Shown piece after piece: positions 17,352 through 26,437 of a stretch of 64,000 nucleotides of DNA (position 1 is the first letter of the stretch; the number at the start of each line of letters is the position of its first letter). A model generated the notes under the pieces. That model was not told where the DNA came from, searched no databases, and saw only the letters and a list, made by a program, of their open reading frames with translations. The stretch is taken from the NCBI RefSeq assembly GCF_014529945.1, contig NZ_JACVFB010000001.1:1736001-1800000 (forward strand), written 5' to 3'. The translations under genes and the position numbers were made by a program. The stretch is from Chitinophaga varians (lineage in GTDB: Bacteria; Bacteroidota; Bacteroidia; Chitinophagales; Chitinophagaceae).

Positions 17352-18425
17352 TTAGCGACGGGCTTTAGAGACAGAAACGTTTACACTCATGCCGGCCGAA
17401 AGTGCTTTCAGTTCTTCCGGCGTACCGTTTAGCCGTATCCGTACGGGAATACGTTGCGCGATCTTTACGAAGTTACCCGTAGCATTGTCTGGCGGCAGCA
17501 GTGAAAACCGGCTACCGGTGGCCCCTGACAATGATTCTATTTTTCCGGTGAAAGTCTTTCCCGGGAAAGCATCTACCACGATGTTGGTCGTTTCACCGAT
17601 AAACATGTGGCGGATTTGTGTTTCCTTGAAATTGGCTACCACCCATTTACCGGCTTCCCAGTCCACAATATAGGCCAGTGTCTGACCGGCTTGTATCAGT
17701 TGGCCCGGCTGTATGGTACGGCGGCCCATCTTGCCGTCGTACGGCGCTGTGATGACCGTATAGGAAACGGTGAGGTCTCTGTTTTTTACGACTGCCTCTC
17801 TCCTTTTGATTTCAGCTTCCAGGGCGTTTTCCTGTACGCGGGCGTCGTTGATTTTGGCGAGGGCCGCATTGTAAGCATCTATCGCGGTGTTGTAATCAGA
17901 GCGGGCCACCGCCAGTGCTGCTTCTACTTTTTCCAATTGTTGTTTGGTGGCTGACTCAGCATCGTAGAGTTTTTTATAGCGATCATATTCCTGCTCCTGA
18001 TTGTGCAGCCTGGCTTTGGCCGCGGCAATCTGGGACTGGTATACTTTAGCGGATTCGGAGGAAGTAGAGACGTTACTCTGGATCACGCCCACCTGCGCTT
18101 TTGCGTTGAGGAGCGCGGCATCCGCTTCCTGTTGCTGGGCGGCATATTCGCTGTTATCTATGATTAACAGCGTATCTCCTTTCTTTACTTCCTGATTTTC
18201 TTCATAACGAATAGACTCCACATAGCCGGTGACTTTGGCCACGACCGGGTTGATATACTCATCGACCTGTGCGTCGTTGGTTTCTTCATATTTCCATTGA
18301 TGCAACAACGTTCTTATGCCCCATATGGCGAGACATATCACCACAATGGAGGCAACCACAGTAGTGATCCTCGATATAATCCTGTCTGTTTTGTTTGTGT
18401 TGGTGTTCGTGTGTGTGTTGCTCAT
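17352..18425 (-). CDS. HlyD/EmrA-type membrane-fusion protein
   Basis: A 357-residue periplasmic adaptor anchored by one N-terminal membrane segment (VVASIVVICLAIWGIRTLL, about 23-41). It has the biotinyl-lipoyl-like half motifs VVAKVTGYVESIRYEENQEVKKGDTLLIID (about 66-95) and, at the other end, ITAPYDGKMGRRTIQPGQLIQAGQ. A long coiled-coil hairpin of Ala/Gln/Glu-rich sequence (about 99-215) lies between. The C-terminal beta barrel includes RIPVRIRLNG. It links the MFS transporter to the TolC protein, whose genes flank it with gaps of 2 and 3 bases, so all three are surely one operon. Confidence 0.93.
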   Translation of the reverse strand: MSNTHTNTNTNKTDRIISRITTVVASIVVICLAIWGIRTLLHQWKYEETNDAQVDEYINPVVAKVTGYVESIRYEENQEVKKGDTLLIIDNSEYAAQQQEADAALLNAKAQVGVIQSNVSTSSESAKVYQSQIAAAKARLHNQEQEYDRYKKLYDAESATKQQLEKVEAALAVARSDYNTAIDAYNAALAKINDARVQENALEAEIKRREAVVKNRDLTVSYTVITAPYDGKMGRRTIQPGQLIQAGQTLAYIVDWEAGKWVVANFKETQIRHMFIGETTNIVVDAFPGKTFTGKIESLSGATGSRFSLLPPDNATGNFVKIAQRIPVRIRLNGTPEELKALSAGMSVNVSVSKARR

Positions 18426-18428
18426 ATA

Positions 18429-19763
18429 TTAAAGGTTGCCTGTTGCTTTCAATAATTGATAGTATTGTAATTGTGCCGTTACTTCCGCATTGGTGAGATC
18501 GAAGCGGGACTGCAACAGCTGCGTTTCTGCGTCCAGGAGGTCTGTCAGCAGGGAGAGCTGATTGAAGTAGGTGTTGTTCACGATCCGGAAATTTTCCTGC
18601 GCCTGCAGAATGTTCTCCTGCGCCACGCGGATACGTTCCAGTGCCTCTGTATAACGGAGATATCCGGCGCGTACTTCTTCCCTGACTTTGTCTTTCGTGT
18701 CAGCATGCTCTATCTCCTGCCGCTCCAGCGCTATTTTGGCCGCTTCTTTTTTGTGTTTGTTCTGATACAGCGCTGAGATGGGTAAACCGGCTTTTACCCC
18801 TACCTGTCCAAGGCCATACAGACTGATAGCATATGGATAGAACAGGATCTGCGGATAGGCGTAAGAGTACTCCGCAAACAGTCCTACTTTAGGTAAGATA
18901 TTGGACTTTACTTCTTTGAGTCTGAGCTCACTCAGTGCTGTTTCCTTCTCGGAAATCTTAAAGGCAAAGGCATGTTCATATGCTTCCGCGAGGTAGCCAT
19001 TGTAATCTCTTTCCGGGACAGCGGCCAGTGACAGCGTGTCCAGCGCCAACCGGTTGTCGATGCTGTCCGGCTGCCCGATCATAATATTCAGCCGCTGGTT
19101 GGCGATGATGAGGCTGTTCCTGATTTCCAGCAACGTCATTTTCTGTTTGGAGAGTTTCAGTTCAGCGCGCAACACATCGCTTTTCAGCACCACACCATTT
19201 TTCAGCAGCTGTCTGATCTCTTCCAGTTCTTTCTCCCGGTCACGGATGTCCTGCAGCATTACTTTTTCGTACATGCGGTACCGGTATATATCGAGATAAT
19301 AAGCCGCTGCTTTATATCTGATTTCCGCGTTGGTCATGTTGCGCTGTTCCGCCGCCAGTTCGCTCTCTGTCTGCCTCACCGTGATTTCGCGGGATGTTTT
19401 GCCACCGTTGTATACGTTGAGATAAGCATCTGCGCCGACGGAATATGACTGATGCACTACCGGAAACTGTGTGGGGGCGTTGAAAATACCCTTTTCATAC
19501 ATGGGCAGGTTGGACACCCTGGAATAAGACCCGCTGGCTTTTATCTCCGGCAGTCGCTCGTCCATCGCAGCCTTGACCTGCTGCTGCGCACCAGCTACCC
19601 GTAGCTGTTGCATCTGTAGTTGTTTGTTGTACACGGCAGCCTTATTCCATACATCCGTTAACGTTAGGGGGATCTGCTCAGGGTTCTGACAAACGGCTGT
19701 TTTACCGGCCAATAATGCAGAGAGCATTATTCCCGCAAGCCATTTATTACTAATTGAAGACAT
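18429..19763 (-). CDS. TolC-family outer-membrane efflux protein
   Basis: A 444-residue protein with a signal peptide (MSSISNKWLAGIMLSALLAGKTAVC). The two OEP repeats have the expected long helices: QIPLTLTDVWNKAAVYNKQLQMQQL begins the first, and the second begins near YAEAYEHAFAFKISEKETALSELRLKEVKSNILPKVGLFAEY. It is the first gene of the TolC-HlyD-MFS operon, transcribed divergently from an AraC regulator 86 bp away. It forms the trimeric outer-membrane duct of the pump. Confidence 0.92.
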   Translation of the reverse strand: MSSISNKWLAGIMLSALLAGKTAVCQNPEQIPLTLTDVWNKAAVYNKQLQMQQLRVAGAQQQVKAAMDERLPEIKASGSYSRVSNLPMYEKGIFNAPTQFPVVHQSYSVGADAYLNVYNGGKTSREITVRQTESELAAEQRNMTNAEIRYKAAAYYLDIYRYRMYEKVMLQDIRDREKELEEIRQLLKNGVVLKSDVLRAELKLSKQKMTLLEIRNSLIIANQRLNIMIGQPDSIDNRLALDTLSLAAVPERDYNGYLAEAYEHAFAFKISEKETALSELRLKEVKSNILPKVGLFAEYSYAYPQILFYPYAISLYGLGQVGVKAGLPISALYQNKHKKEAAKIALERQEIEHADTKDKVREEVRAGYLRYTEALERIRVAQENILQAQENFRIVNNTYFNQLSLLTDLLDAETQLLQSRFDLTNAEVTAQLQYYQLLKATGNL

Positions 19764-19849
19764 ATTGATTCTGATGAAGTTGCAAAGTTCAATTCATCCC
19801 GGTAAAATTATTTGTTATAAATTGCCATTAATTTGCTAAATCCGGCCAA

Positions 19850-20644
19850 ATGGAAGAATTTAAACCAAAACTGATCATTGAGCAAGTGGACAGGATACCG
19901 GAATCCGCCTACATATGGCACTGGAAAACGGAGCATCACTTTCCCTTCCATAAACATAACAAAGGACAACTCACCTATGTTGAGGGCGGCGTAGCTTTTT
20001 TATATACCAGGGATAAGACTTATTTCCTGCCTGCAAGGCATTACATGTGGGTACCGGCGGGTGTGGAACATTATTTTGCGCACCGGTATCCGGCCAATTT
20101 TGTCCGTACGATCTACTTCTTTAAAGATGAAGATGATGAGCAGGTACCGTTTTATCGTCAAACCGGGATCTATCCGGTGAACAACCTGCTGCTGGAGATG
20201 ATCCTCTATACTACCAAATGGGACAAGGACGTGTTGCCCGGTTCCAACGGCTATCGTTTTGTAAAGGCCATTAAAAACATCCTGCCGGACATCAGTACAT
20301 CTCCGTTGCCTATTAACCTGCCTACCACCGATAATAAGCGGCTGCAGCCTGTGTTGCGGTATATCAACGAAAACATGGCCGAACCACTGACGCTTGAAAC
20401 CATCAGCACGGAGTTCAACATCAGCGAACGCACCCTGACGCGGCTTTTCCGGTCCACTATGGACATCTCATTTTTCCAATACCTGAAACTGGCGCGTATG
20501 ATCAAAGCAATGGGATACCTGCTGGAGACAGAAAAGACGATCAGTGAAATTGCCTGGGACACCGGCTACAACAGCGTATCGGCTTTCAGTAATACTTTCT
20601 TCAAACTGGTAGGCAAACGGCCTTCTGACTTTCAGCTGAAGTAA
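19850..20644 (+). CDS. AraC-family transcriptional regulator
   Basis: A 264-residue protein with an N-terminal cupin-like sensor domain (HWKTEHHFPFHKHNKGQLTYVEGG, about 24-47). The C-terminal AraC/XylS DNA-binding domain is at about 165-264. Its two helix-turn-helix units are LTLETISTEFNISERTLTRLFRSTMDISFFQYLK and ISEIAWDTGYNSVSAFSNTFFKLVGKRPSDF. It is divergent from the TolC-HlyD-MFS operon across an 86-bp gap, so it probably regulates that pump in response to an exported compound. That role is inferred from position. Confidence 0.92.
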   Translation: MEEFKPKLIIEQVDRIPESAYIWHWKTEHHFPFHKHNKGQLTYVEGGVAFLYTRDKTYFLPARHYMWVPAGVEHYFAHRYPANFVRTIYFFKDEDDEQVPFYRQTGIYPVNNLLLEMILYTTKWDKDVLPGSNGYRFVKAIKNILPDISTSPLPINLPTTDNKRLQPVLRYINENMAEPLTLETISTEFNISERTLTRLFRSTMDISFFQYLKLARMIKAMGYLLETEKTISEIAWDTGYNSVSAFSNTFFKLVGKRPSDFQLK

Positions 20645-20732
20645 ACAGGAAAGGGATGACCGGTTTGGATTTCCCGATATTTGGTTATAAATAGCAGCTA
20701 CAACAGCTTATCACCAAATATCTAATCTAATT

Positions 20733-22280
20733 ATGAGCGTATTCAACAAGGCCTGGATGCCTTTATTTGTGGCTGGTCTTACCGGTCTGTCATCCATAGC
20801 ACAGGCCCAACAGGCGCCGCCTTCCGGCAAACCGGCGCCCAGAGCAGAAATCACCGGCGCCAACCCGGTACTCTCCCTCAGCGCGGACACTGCTGTCACC
20901 AGCTATCACGACGTGACCGTTAAAGGACAGAAGATTCCCTACAAAGCCATCGCCGGCACACAGCCTGTATGGGACCAGGACGGCAAAACCGTTGCGGGCC
21001 TTTTCTACACCTATTATGAAAGAACAGACGTAAAAGACCGGGCTTCCCGTCCACTGGTCATTTCCTTCAACGGTGGCCCCGGCACGCCGTCTGTATGGAT
21101 GCAGATCGCTTACACCGGTCCCCGCCTGCTGAATATCGACGACGAGGGATATCCCATACAGCCATACGGGATACGGGAGAATCCACAGTCTATTCTCGAC
21201 ATAGCAGACATCGTATATATTGATCCGGCCAATACCGGCTATTCCAGAATTAATAAAGACGCGCCACGGGACAAATTTTTCGGCACCAACGCCGATATAA
21301 AATACCTGGCCGAATGGATTAATACATTCGTTTCCCGTCACAGCCGCTGGGCCTCTCCGAAATATCTCATCGGGGAAAGTTATGGTACCACCCGGGTATC
21401 CGGGCTGGCGTTGGAACTGCAAAATGCTCAGTGGATGTATCTCAACGGTGTCATCCTGGTATCGCCTACCGATCTGGGTATCGCGCGGAGCGGTCCGGTG
21501 GACGCAGCATTGTCACTGCCCTATTTCGCCGCCACAGCATGGTATCATAAAGCACTGGGCGCCGACCTCCAGCAGAAAGACCTTACAGCCATGCTGCCGG
21601 AAGTGGAGAACTTCACCATTCAGGAACTGATACCTGCCATCAGCCAGGGCGGTTTCCTGGATGAACAGAAAAGAAAAGACATCGCTGCCCGCATGGCCCG
21701 CTATTCCGGTCTCTCCGAAAAAGTGATCCTGCAGCACAACCTCAACGTACCGGTAGATTTCTTCTGGAAAGAACTGCTCCGCGACCGCGGTTATACCGTA
21801 GGCCGCCTGGATTCCCGCTATCTGGGACAGGATAAAGAAGACGCCGGCGCCTCTCCTGATTACAATGCCGAGCTGACGTCCTGGCTGCATGCCTTTACGC
21901 CTGCGATGAACATCTACCTGCGCGATGAGCTGAAGTTCACCACCGATCTCAAATACATGATGTTTGGTCCGGTGCATCCATGGGACCGCGCCAATGACAG
22001 GACCGGCGAGAACCTTCGTCAGGCGATGGCGGCTAATCCATATCTCCACGTGATGATACAGTCTGGTTACTATGACGGCGCCTGTGACTACTTCAATGCG
22101 AAATACAGCATGTGGCAACTGGATCCCGGCGGAAGGCTGAAAAACCGTCTGTCCTGGAAAGGCTACCGCAGCGGACATATGATGTATCTCCGGAAAGATG
22201 ATCTGGCAACAGGCAATGAAGACATCCGTGAGTTTATCCGGAAATCGCTGCCGAAGGCTGGTCAGCCCGCAAAATACTAG
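20733..22280 (+). CDS. S10-family serine carboxypeptidase-like peptidase
   Basis: A 515-residue exported protein (signal peptide ending around AQAQQ, 26). It has the S10 alpha/beta-hydrolase landmarks: the oxyanion segment VISFNGGPGTPSVWMQ (about 108-123), the nucleophile in LIGESYGTTR (Ser216), the acid in YYDGACDY (about 448-455) and the His in SGHMMYL (about 483). It probably removes C-terminal amino acids from peptides in the periplasm or outside the cell. It stands alone, followed by half of a repeat and a strong bidirectional terminator. Confidence 0.92.
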   Translation: MSVFNKAWMPLFVAGLTGLSSIAQAQQAPPSGKPAPRAEITGANPVLSLSADTAVTSYHDVTVKGQKIPYKAIAGTQPVWDQDGKTVAGLFYTYYERTDVKDRASRPLVISFNGGPGTPSVWMQIAYTGPRLLNIDDEGYPIQPYGIRENPQSILDIADIVYIDPANTGYSRINKDAPRDKFFGTNADIKYLAEWINTFVSRHSRWASPKYLIGESYGTTRVSGLALELQNAQWMYLNGVILVSPTDLGIARSGPVDAALSLPYFAATAWYHKALGADLQQKDLTAMLPEVENFTIQELIPAISQGGFLDEQKRKDIAARMARYSGLSEKVILQHNLNVPVDFFWKELLRDRGYTVGRLDSRYLGQDKEDAGASPDYNAELTSWLHAFTPAMNIYLRDELKFTTDLKYMMFGPVHPWDRANDRTGENLRQAMAANPYLHVMIQSGYYDGACDYFNAKYSMWQLDPGGRLKNRLSWKGYRSGHMMYLRKDDLATGNEDIREFIRKSLPKAGQPAKY

Positions 22281-22330
22281 TTCACGCAAAAGGCTCACGC
22301 AAAGACACGAAGTGAGCAAATAGCGCAAAG
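22281..22330. repeat. Single-arm copy of the CGCAAAG-type intergenic repeat
   Basis: Immediately after the S10 peptidase stop, TTCACGCAAAAGGCTCACGCAAAG and GCGCAAAG resemble the arms of the inverted repeats at 41547-41721 and 44422-44575. Here no opposite arm is present. Confidence 0.6.
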
Positions 22331-22381
22331 AAAAAAGGCCGGCCTAAAAAGTAAAAGTTACTTTTCAGGTTGGCTTTTTTT
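22331..22381. terminator. Long bidirectional terminator between convergent genes
   Basis: AAAAAAGGCCGGCCT (22331-22345) pairs along its whole length, with three G-U pairs, with AGGTTGGCTTTTTT at the right end. An inner AAAGTAA/TTACTTT stem continues the helix. A run on one side and T run on the other let it stop transcripts from both flanking genes. Confidence 0.88.
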
Positions 22382-22398
22382 AAATGATTGCTGGTCTG

Positions 22399-23013
22399 CT
22401 AGTGTATTTTCCCTTCTTTAAACAACACTTCAGCAAAACCATCCACTGTCGCATCCCGGTTCCAATCCCGTTGCAGCTCACAGATAAGCTGATTTACAGA
22501 TATCGCCTGTGCTCCGGCCTGTTCCATTCTTCGCAGCGCGGTGGCGTGCGCCTCTACTGATGTACCACCTACCGCATCCACAACGGGAAACACCTCATAA
22601 CCTTCCTTCAGCGCATCGATGGCCGGAAATGTAAGACAAGCTTCCGTCCACAATGCTGTCATAATCAGTTTCTTTCGGTTAGCGGCTTTTACGGCCTCCA
22701 GGAATTCTTTGTCTTCCCAGGCATTGATACTGGTACGATCATAGGATGGTACCCCCTTCAACTGTTCCTTTAAAGGAGCAATTGTTTCCTTGTTTCTGCC
22801 CGTTGCTACGTTCACCGTGGATAAGATAATCGGGAGATGATACAGCCTGGCTGTTTTTGCCACCCGTACAATCTGTGTCACCAGCCAGTCCTGGTCCATG
22901 GATTTGATGGAAGAAACCTGCACCGGCTGATAATCGATGATGATTAAGGCCGAATTATCGGGTGTCAACAGGTGATCGTTTTTCGGATTTCTAATGGGGG
23001 TAATGCTGGCCAT
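22399..23013 (-). CDS. Isochorismatase-superfamily hydrolase, YcaC-like
   Basis: A 204-residue cysteine hydrolase. Asp27 in ALIIIDYQPVQ is the usual catalytic Asp, and Cys126 in LWTEACLTFPA is the nucleophile. YDRTSINAWEDKEFLEAVKA (91-110) followed by KKLIMTALWTEAC resembles E. coli YcaC more than true isochorismatases. YcaC-like proteins form octamers, and their substrate is not established. It is a monocistronic gene between two strong terminators. Confidence 0.88.
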   Translation of the reverse strand: MASITPIRNPKNDHLLTPDNSALIIIDYQPVQVSSIKSMDQDWLVTQIVRVAKTARLYHLPIILSTVNVATGRNKETIAPLKEQLKGVPSYDRTSINAWEDKEFLEAVKAANRKKLIMTALWTEACLTFPAIDALKEGYEVFPVVDAVGGTSVEAHATALRRMEQAGAQAISVNQLICELQRDWNRDATVDGFAEVLFKEGKIH

Positions 23014-23061
23014 AAAGTGAGATTCAGTCTATTTCCAACAATGAAACAAAAGGATTGTTTA

Positions 23062-23103
23062 AAAACGAAAGCGCGAAGACGGGTGTCTTCGCGCTTTCGT
23101 TTT
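23062..23103. terminator. Intrinsic terminator between isochorismatase-like and outer-membrane barrel genes
   Basis: AAAACGAAAGCGCGAAGAC (23062-23080) pairs perfectly with the reverse complement at 23085-23103 around GGGT, with A and T tails. On the minus strand it follows the outer-membrane barrel gene that ends at 23118. Confidence 0.88.
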
Positions 23104-23117
23104 GTCGTTTTATATCA

Positions 23118-23876
23118 CTAGATTTTATACGCTACTCCCAGCGTCAGGTAGATATTGTACAGCGGGAAGTCCAGACCTTTGAAGTCGTTGGCAAACACTG
23201 GTCTTAAACCCCAGTTCAGGTTCCCCATCACTTCCAGTTTGTTGCCTACTTTGCGCAGGGCGCCACCTTGCAGGCCGATGTCAAACTTGCGGACATCCGT
23301 ACCAAAATCGAAAGTAGCATGATCGATGATCACCTTTCCGCCGGTAGGTCCACCATTGCGGATATAACCATCTGATACGCTGCCGTAGAAATTGGAACTG
23401 AACAGCCAGGCGGCGTACCCTCCCAGGTTGAAGCGCCATTTGTTATTGGGCGCAAAGGTAGCGCTGAGGGGGAACACCACATAGGCATTGCGGACGGTGG
23501 TTTTATTTTTACCGGAGAAGTCACCAGCAAAGGTCCCTCCATCATCCGTAGTGATGATAGTAGGGAAATAAAGCACCTCGTCTTTGGTACTCATTCCTTT
23601 GTAATCCAGCTTTACACCGAGGGCGGCGCCCCATTTCGGGGTAATGCGGTAAGCCAGCTCATATCCCAGCGAAGGGCTGAATTCCGGCCAGTAGCTGTTG
23701 ATTTTACGGATGGTATTGGGTAGTCCTGCCGGCGCAGTGGCGCCGAAATTAAATCCCGCTACAATCCGGTGTTCCAGATGAGGCTTAAAGTCAGATGTTT
23801 TATAGGTCTGTTGAGCGGAGAGTTGTCCTGCTGCGAGTAACAGGCCAGCCAGCAATCCTTTCATTTTTATATTCAT
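23118..23876 (-). CDS. PorT-like outer-membrane beta-barrel protein
   Basis: A 252-residue protein with a signal peptide (MKGLLAGLLLAAGQLSAQQ; an internal ATG at 23864 is an equally possible start). The mature part has alternating-residue strands, an aromatic-rich GYELAYRITPKWGAALGVKLDY stretch and a C-terminal strand LTLGVAYKI, as in the PorT/OmpW-like family of Bacteroidota. It begins 15 bp after the PCMD lipoprotein gene, so the two are probably co-transcribed. The role is unknown; these barrels often accompany surface lipoproteins. Confidence 0.82.
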   Translation of the reverse strand: MNIKMKGLLAGLLLAAGQLSAQQTYKTSDFKPHLEHRIVAGFNFGATAPAGLPNTIRKINSYWPEFSPSLGYELAYRITPKWGAALGVKLDYKGMSTKDEVLYFPTIITTDDGGTFAGDFSGKNKTTVRNAYVVFPLSATFAPNNKWRFNLGGYAAWLFSSNFYGSVSDGYIRNGGPTGGKVIIDHATFDFGTDVRKFDIGLQGGALRKVGNKLEVMGNLNWGLRPVFANDFKGLDFPLYNIYLTLGVAYKI

Positions 23877-23891
23877 GGGTTGAACAGGTCT

Positions 23892-24950
23892 TTATTCGTG
23901 AATAATTTCCAGGCTATCGAGTACCAATCGGCTACCGATAGCGCCTTTGTAGTTGTCGCCGTCCTTACTGGAAGAGGCTACGATGGCCATCATCAATTTC
24001 TCGTTGTTGTCAACTTTCCTCTTCATCTGGAAGGGAATATCGAAGCGGGTCCAGTTCTCCCGGGCGGAGCCGTCCGGCAGATAAGCTGTACCCACGATCC
24101 GGTCAGAGTTGTGGATGTTCGTCGCATTCAGGCGGGTAGTACCGGTGTATAATACCGCGTAAACGGCGCAGGAGTCAATCATACCCGGGATAATATTACC
24201 CGCTTTGTCCTGATACTGTGCTCCGGGCTTGTATTTGTAGTGACCCGTGAAACGGAGCGGCTGCCCCTTGTAAGGTTGTCCAAACTCTGTAGCTTCCAGC
24301 GGTTTGGCAAATGCATTCTCTATGTTGAACACACCGAGGAACATAGATCCCGCAAACAGTTTGATACCTACCCACCCGGAGAGCACTGTACCTTCACGCG
24401 TCACCATCTCTGCTGCATATTTGCCATGATAGGCGTCTGTAGTGGCGCGCAGCGGGTATGCCATCGGGTCTTCATCTACGCCGGAATAGGCAATTCCCGG
24501 GTTACCGGAAGACCAGGTAACGGCGCTGTCCTCATCGATCGGATATTGGTATTTGAAATCGTCGTTGATCATCCATTTTTCAAAGTCCCATTTCCAGTAC
24601 CCTACGTTGACAACTTCCACCTTATAGGTCTTTTTATTCAGACCACTGGCGGAGGTCACCACATACTGGCGAATCCCGGTATCAAAATGAATAGAGTCTC
24701 CCGATGCCGGCGTAACCGTAGCGCCTGTGGAGAGGCTTAGCCTGGGTGCAATTCCCGTTGCATAAGCTTCAGGAGTCAGATAAAGCCTGATGGTACTATT
24801 GGCCTGGTCAATAAATACATCACTTGTTAGTTGGCTCTTGTCGATCGTAAATGTTTCAATGTCGGCCTCGGGGTTCATTGGTGCGTCCTTAATACAGGCC
24901 TGCAACGACCCCGCGAGCACCGCGACGTAGCATAGTTTCCGTAGTCTCAT
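23892..24950 (-). CDS. PCMD-domain surface lipoprotein (putative carbohydrate-binding)
   Basis: From the ATG at 24950 (MRLRKLCYVAVLAGSLQACIK) the protein is 352 residues, with lipobox LQAC. The ATG nine bases earlier would add only three residues. A DUF4988/immunoglobulin-like N-terminal stretch (about 35-110) with TGATVTPASGDSIHFDT is followed by the PCMD domain (PF13201): NVGYWKWDFEKW, VTWSSGNPGIAYSG and ATTDAYHGKYAAEMVTREG. Related Bacteroidetes proteins are surface-exposed and bind glycans. It is the first gene of a two-gene unit with the barrel protein. Confidence 0.85.
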   Translation of the reverse strand: MRLRKLCYVAVLAGSLQACIKDAPMNPEADIETFTIDKSQLTSDVFIDQANSTIRLYLTPEAYATGIAPRLSLSTGATVTPASGDSIHFDTGIRQYVVTSASGLNKKTYKVEVVNVGYWKWDFEKWMINDDFKYQYPIDEDSAVTWSSGNPGIAYSGVDEDPMAYPLRATTDAYHGKYAAEMVTREGTVLSGWVGIKLFAGSMFLGVFNIENAFAKPLEATEFGQPYKGQPLRFTGHYKYKPGAQYQDKAGNIIPGMIDSCAVYAVLYTGTTRLNATNIHNSDRIVGTAYLPDGSARENWTRFDIPFQMKRKVDNNEKLMMAIVASSSKDGDNYKGAIGSRLVLDSLEIIHE

Positions 24951-24978
24951 GGTTATCAATTGGTTAACGAAATAGCGG

Positions 24979-24986
24979 CAAAGGTA
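24979..24986 (-). promoter_or_regulatory. Predicted -7 element for the PCMD/barrel operon
   Basis: TACCTTTG on the minus strand matches TAnnTTTG, 28 bases before the ATG at 24950. A clear -33 element was not found. Confidence 0.4.
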
Positions 24987-25055
24987 GGGAATCTAAATTC
25001 AATACCCTACATATATGTTTAACGGTATATGTAACAAAATTCATAACATTGCTAA

Positions 25056-25574
25056 ATGATGAATAGAACACGCATACAACGGATCCTGATCTATGCAGCC
25101 AAATGTATAAGCGGTGTGCTGGTGGTCTTGTTTCTGTCCTGGTTGCTCGACTATCCCGACGTAGTCTGGGTATTAATTTCGGTTATGCTGGTATTGTCCC
25201 CGGATGGTTCGGACGCTGTCACCCTGGCGGTTACACGGATCAAAGCCAATGTCATTGGAGCGATATCGGGTTTTCTGTTGTTGTTGTTTCATCCCAATCT
25301 GTTGATCACCATGAGTGTGGCCGTATGCGTGACAGTGGTGCTGTGCAATCTTTTTAATCTGGAAACCGCCACCCGTACCGCGTTGGCTGCCACCATCATT
25401 GTGATGACCCACGAAGCGGGCGCACATTTATGGGATACAGCCGTAGGGCGGGTACTGTCGGTGTTGGCGGGCTGCGTATTGGGACTGCTGATCACTTTTA
25501 TTTTTCATAATCGTTATACCAAACAAACCGCTGAGATGATCTTGTCCAAGACAACAGACCGTGGAGGTGAATAG
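25056..25574 (+). CDS. FUSC-family/aromatic-acid-exporter-like membrane protein (short form)
   Basis: A 172-residue membrane protein with about five hydrophobic segments: AAKCISGVLVVLFLSWLL, VVWVLISVMLVLS, ANVIGAISGFLLLLF, LLITMSVAVCVTVVLCNLF and VLSVLAGCVLGLLITFIF. The last carries the GRVLSVLAGCVLG pattern of the FUSC/YhfK half domain. Full-length FUSC transporters have two such halves plus a cytoplasmic region, so this is a half-length form that would have to oligomerise. An ATG three bases later (25059) is an alternative. No substrate can be suggested. Confidence 0.8.
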   Translation: MMNRTRIQRILIYAAKCISGVLVVLFLSWLLDYPDVVWVLISVMLVLSPDGSDAVTLAVTRIKANVIGAISGFLLLLFHPNLLITMSVAVCVTVVLCNLFNLETATRTALAATIIVMTHEAGAHLWDTAVGRVLSVLAGCVLGLLITFIFHNRYTKQTAEMILSKTTDRGGE

Positions 25575-25627
25575 TACAGAATTCCTCCAGAATTGGCCTT
25601 TACTTTTGAATGGTCAAGGAGTGATGC

Positions 25628-26437
25628 ATGAAAAAGATGATACTTTCCACTGGCCTGGCCCTGGGCGCCATGACCAGCCCTGTAAAGGCCCAGTTACCGT
25701 CAGATACCCTCTCTGCAGCCGTTAAAGACTCCTTTCATCTGGAGATAAAGTCTGCCCCGGCGCCGGCTTTTCGTACCACCGCCACCGGTCTGGTTGTTCC
25801 CATCGTCATGATTGGCTATGGTGTGGCCGCCCTTCGATGGCATCCGCTCTCCGATCTCAATCACAGTACCAACAAGGAAATACAGGAAGACCATGCAGGG
25901 TTTCATACCTGTGTGGACAGCTACCTGCAATTTGCGCCCGCTGCGGCTGTATACGTGCTTAATGCTGCGGGGGTCCATGGCAAACACAATTTCCGCGACC
26001 GCACCATTATCCTGGGCATCTCCGCGGTGTTTACCGCCGGCTCCGTGGAACTGGTAAAGAGGACCTCCCACGAAGTCCGTCCTGATGGCAGCGATAATCT
26101 CTCTTTCCCTTCCGGGCATACGGCCACGGCTTTTGCCACGGCAGAATTCCTGCGTCAGGAATACAAGGACGTGTCCCCCTGGTACGGCATCGCCGGATAT
26201 GCCGCTGCTACCGCAACAGGTGCTTTAAGAATGTACAATAATAAACACTGGTTCAGTGATGTGGTGGCGGGCGCCGGCTTCGGTATACTCAGTACCAAAG
26301 CAGCATATTGGGTGTACCCGTGGATACAACGCAAACTGTTCAGGGATACTAACGTACACGCCTCTACGGTTATTTTACCTTACTACAACGCTCAATGGCA
26401 CAGCGCCGGGCTGAGCATCGCTTTCTTTGGCCGTTAA
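25628..26437 (+). CDS. PAP2-family phosphatase, exported
   Basis: A 269-residue protein with a signal peptide (MKKMILSTGLALGAMTSPVKA). The three PAP2 acid-phosphatase motifs are present in order: KRTSHEVRPDG (about 144-154, a variant of KxxxxxxRP), FPSGHTATAF (about 159-168, with catalytic His) and NNKHWFSDVVAG (about 206-217, a variant of SRxxxxxHxxxD with the His and Asp kept). The family acts on lipid phosphates such as undecaprenyl pyrophosphate or phosphatidylglycerophosphate at the outer face of the inner membrane. It lies 53 bp after the FUSC gene, possibly in one transcript. Confidence 0.88.
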   Translation: MKKMILSTGLALGAMTSPVKAQLPSDTLSAAVKDSFHLEIKSAPAPAFRTTATGLVVPIVMIGYGVAALRWHPLSDLNHSTNKEIQEDHAGFHTCVDSYLQFAPAAAVYVLNAAGVHGKHNFRDRTIILGISAVFTAGSVELVKRTSHEVRPDGSDNLSFPSGHTATAFATAEFLRQEYKDVSPWYGIAGYAAATATGALRMYNNKHWFSDVVAGAGFGILSTKAAYWVYPWIQRKLFRDTNVHASTVILPYYNAQWHSAGLSIAFFGR

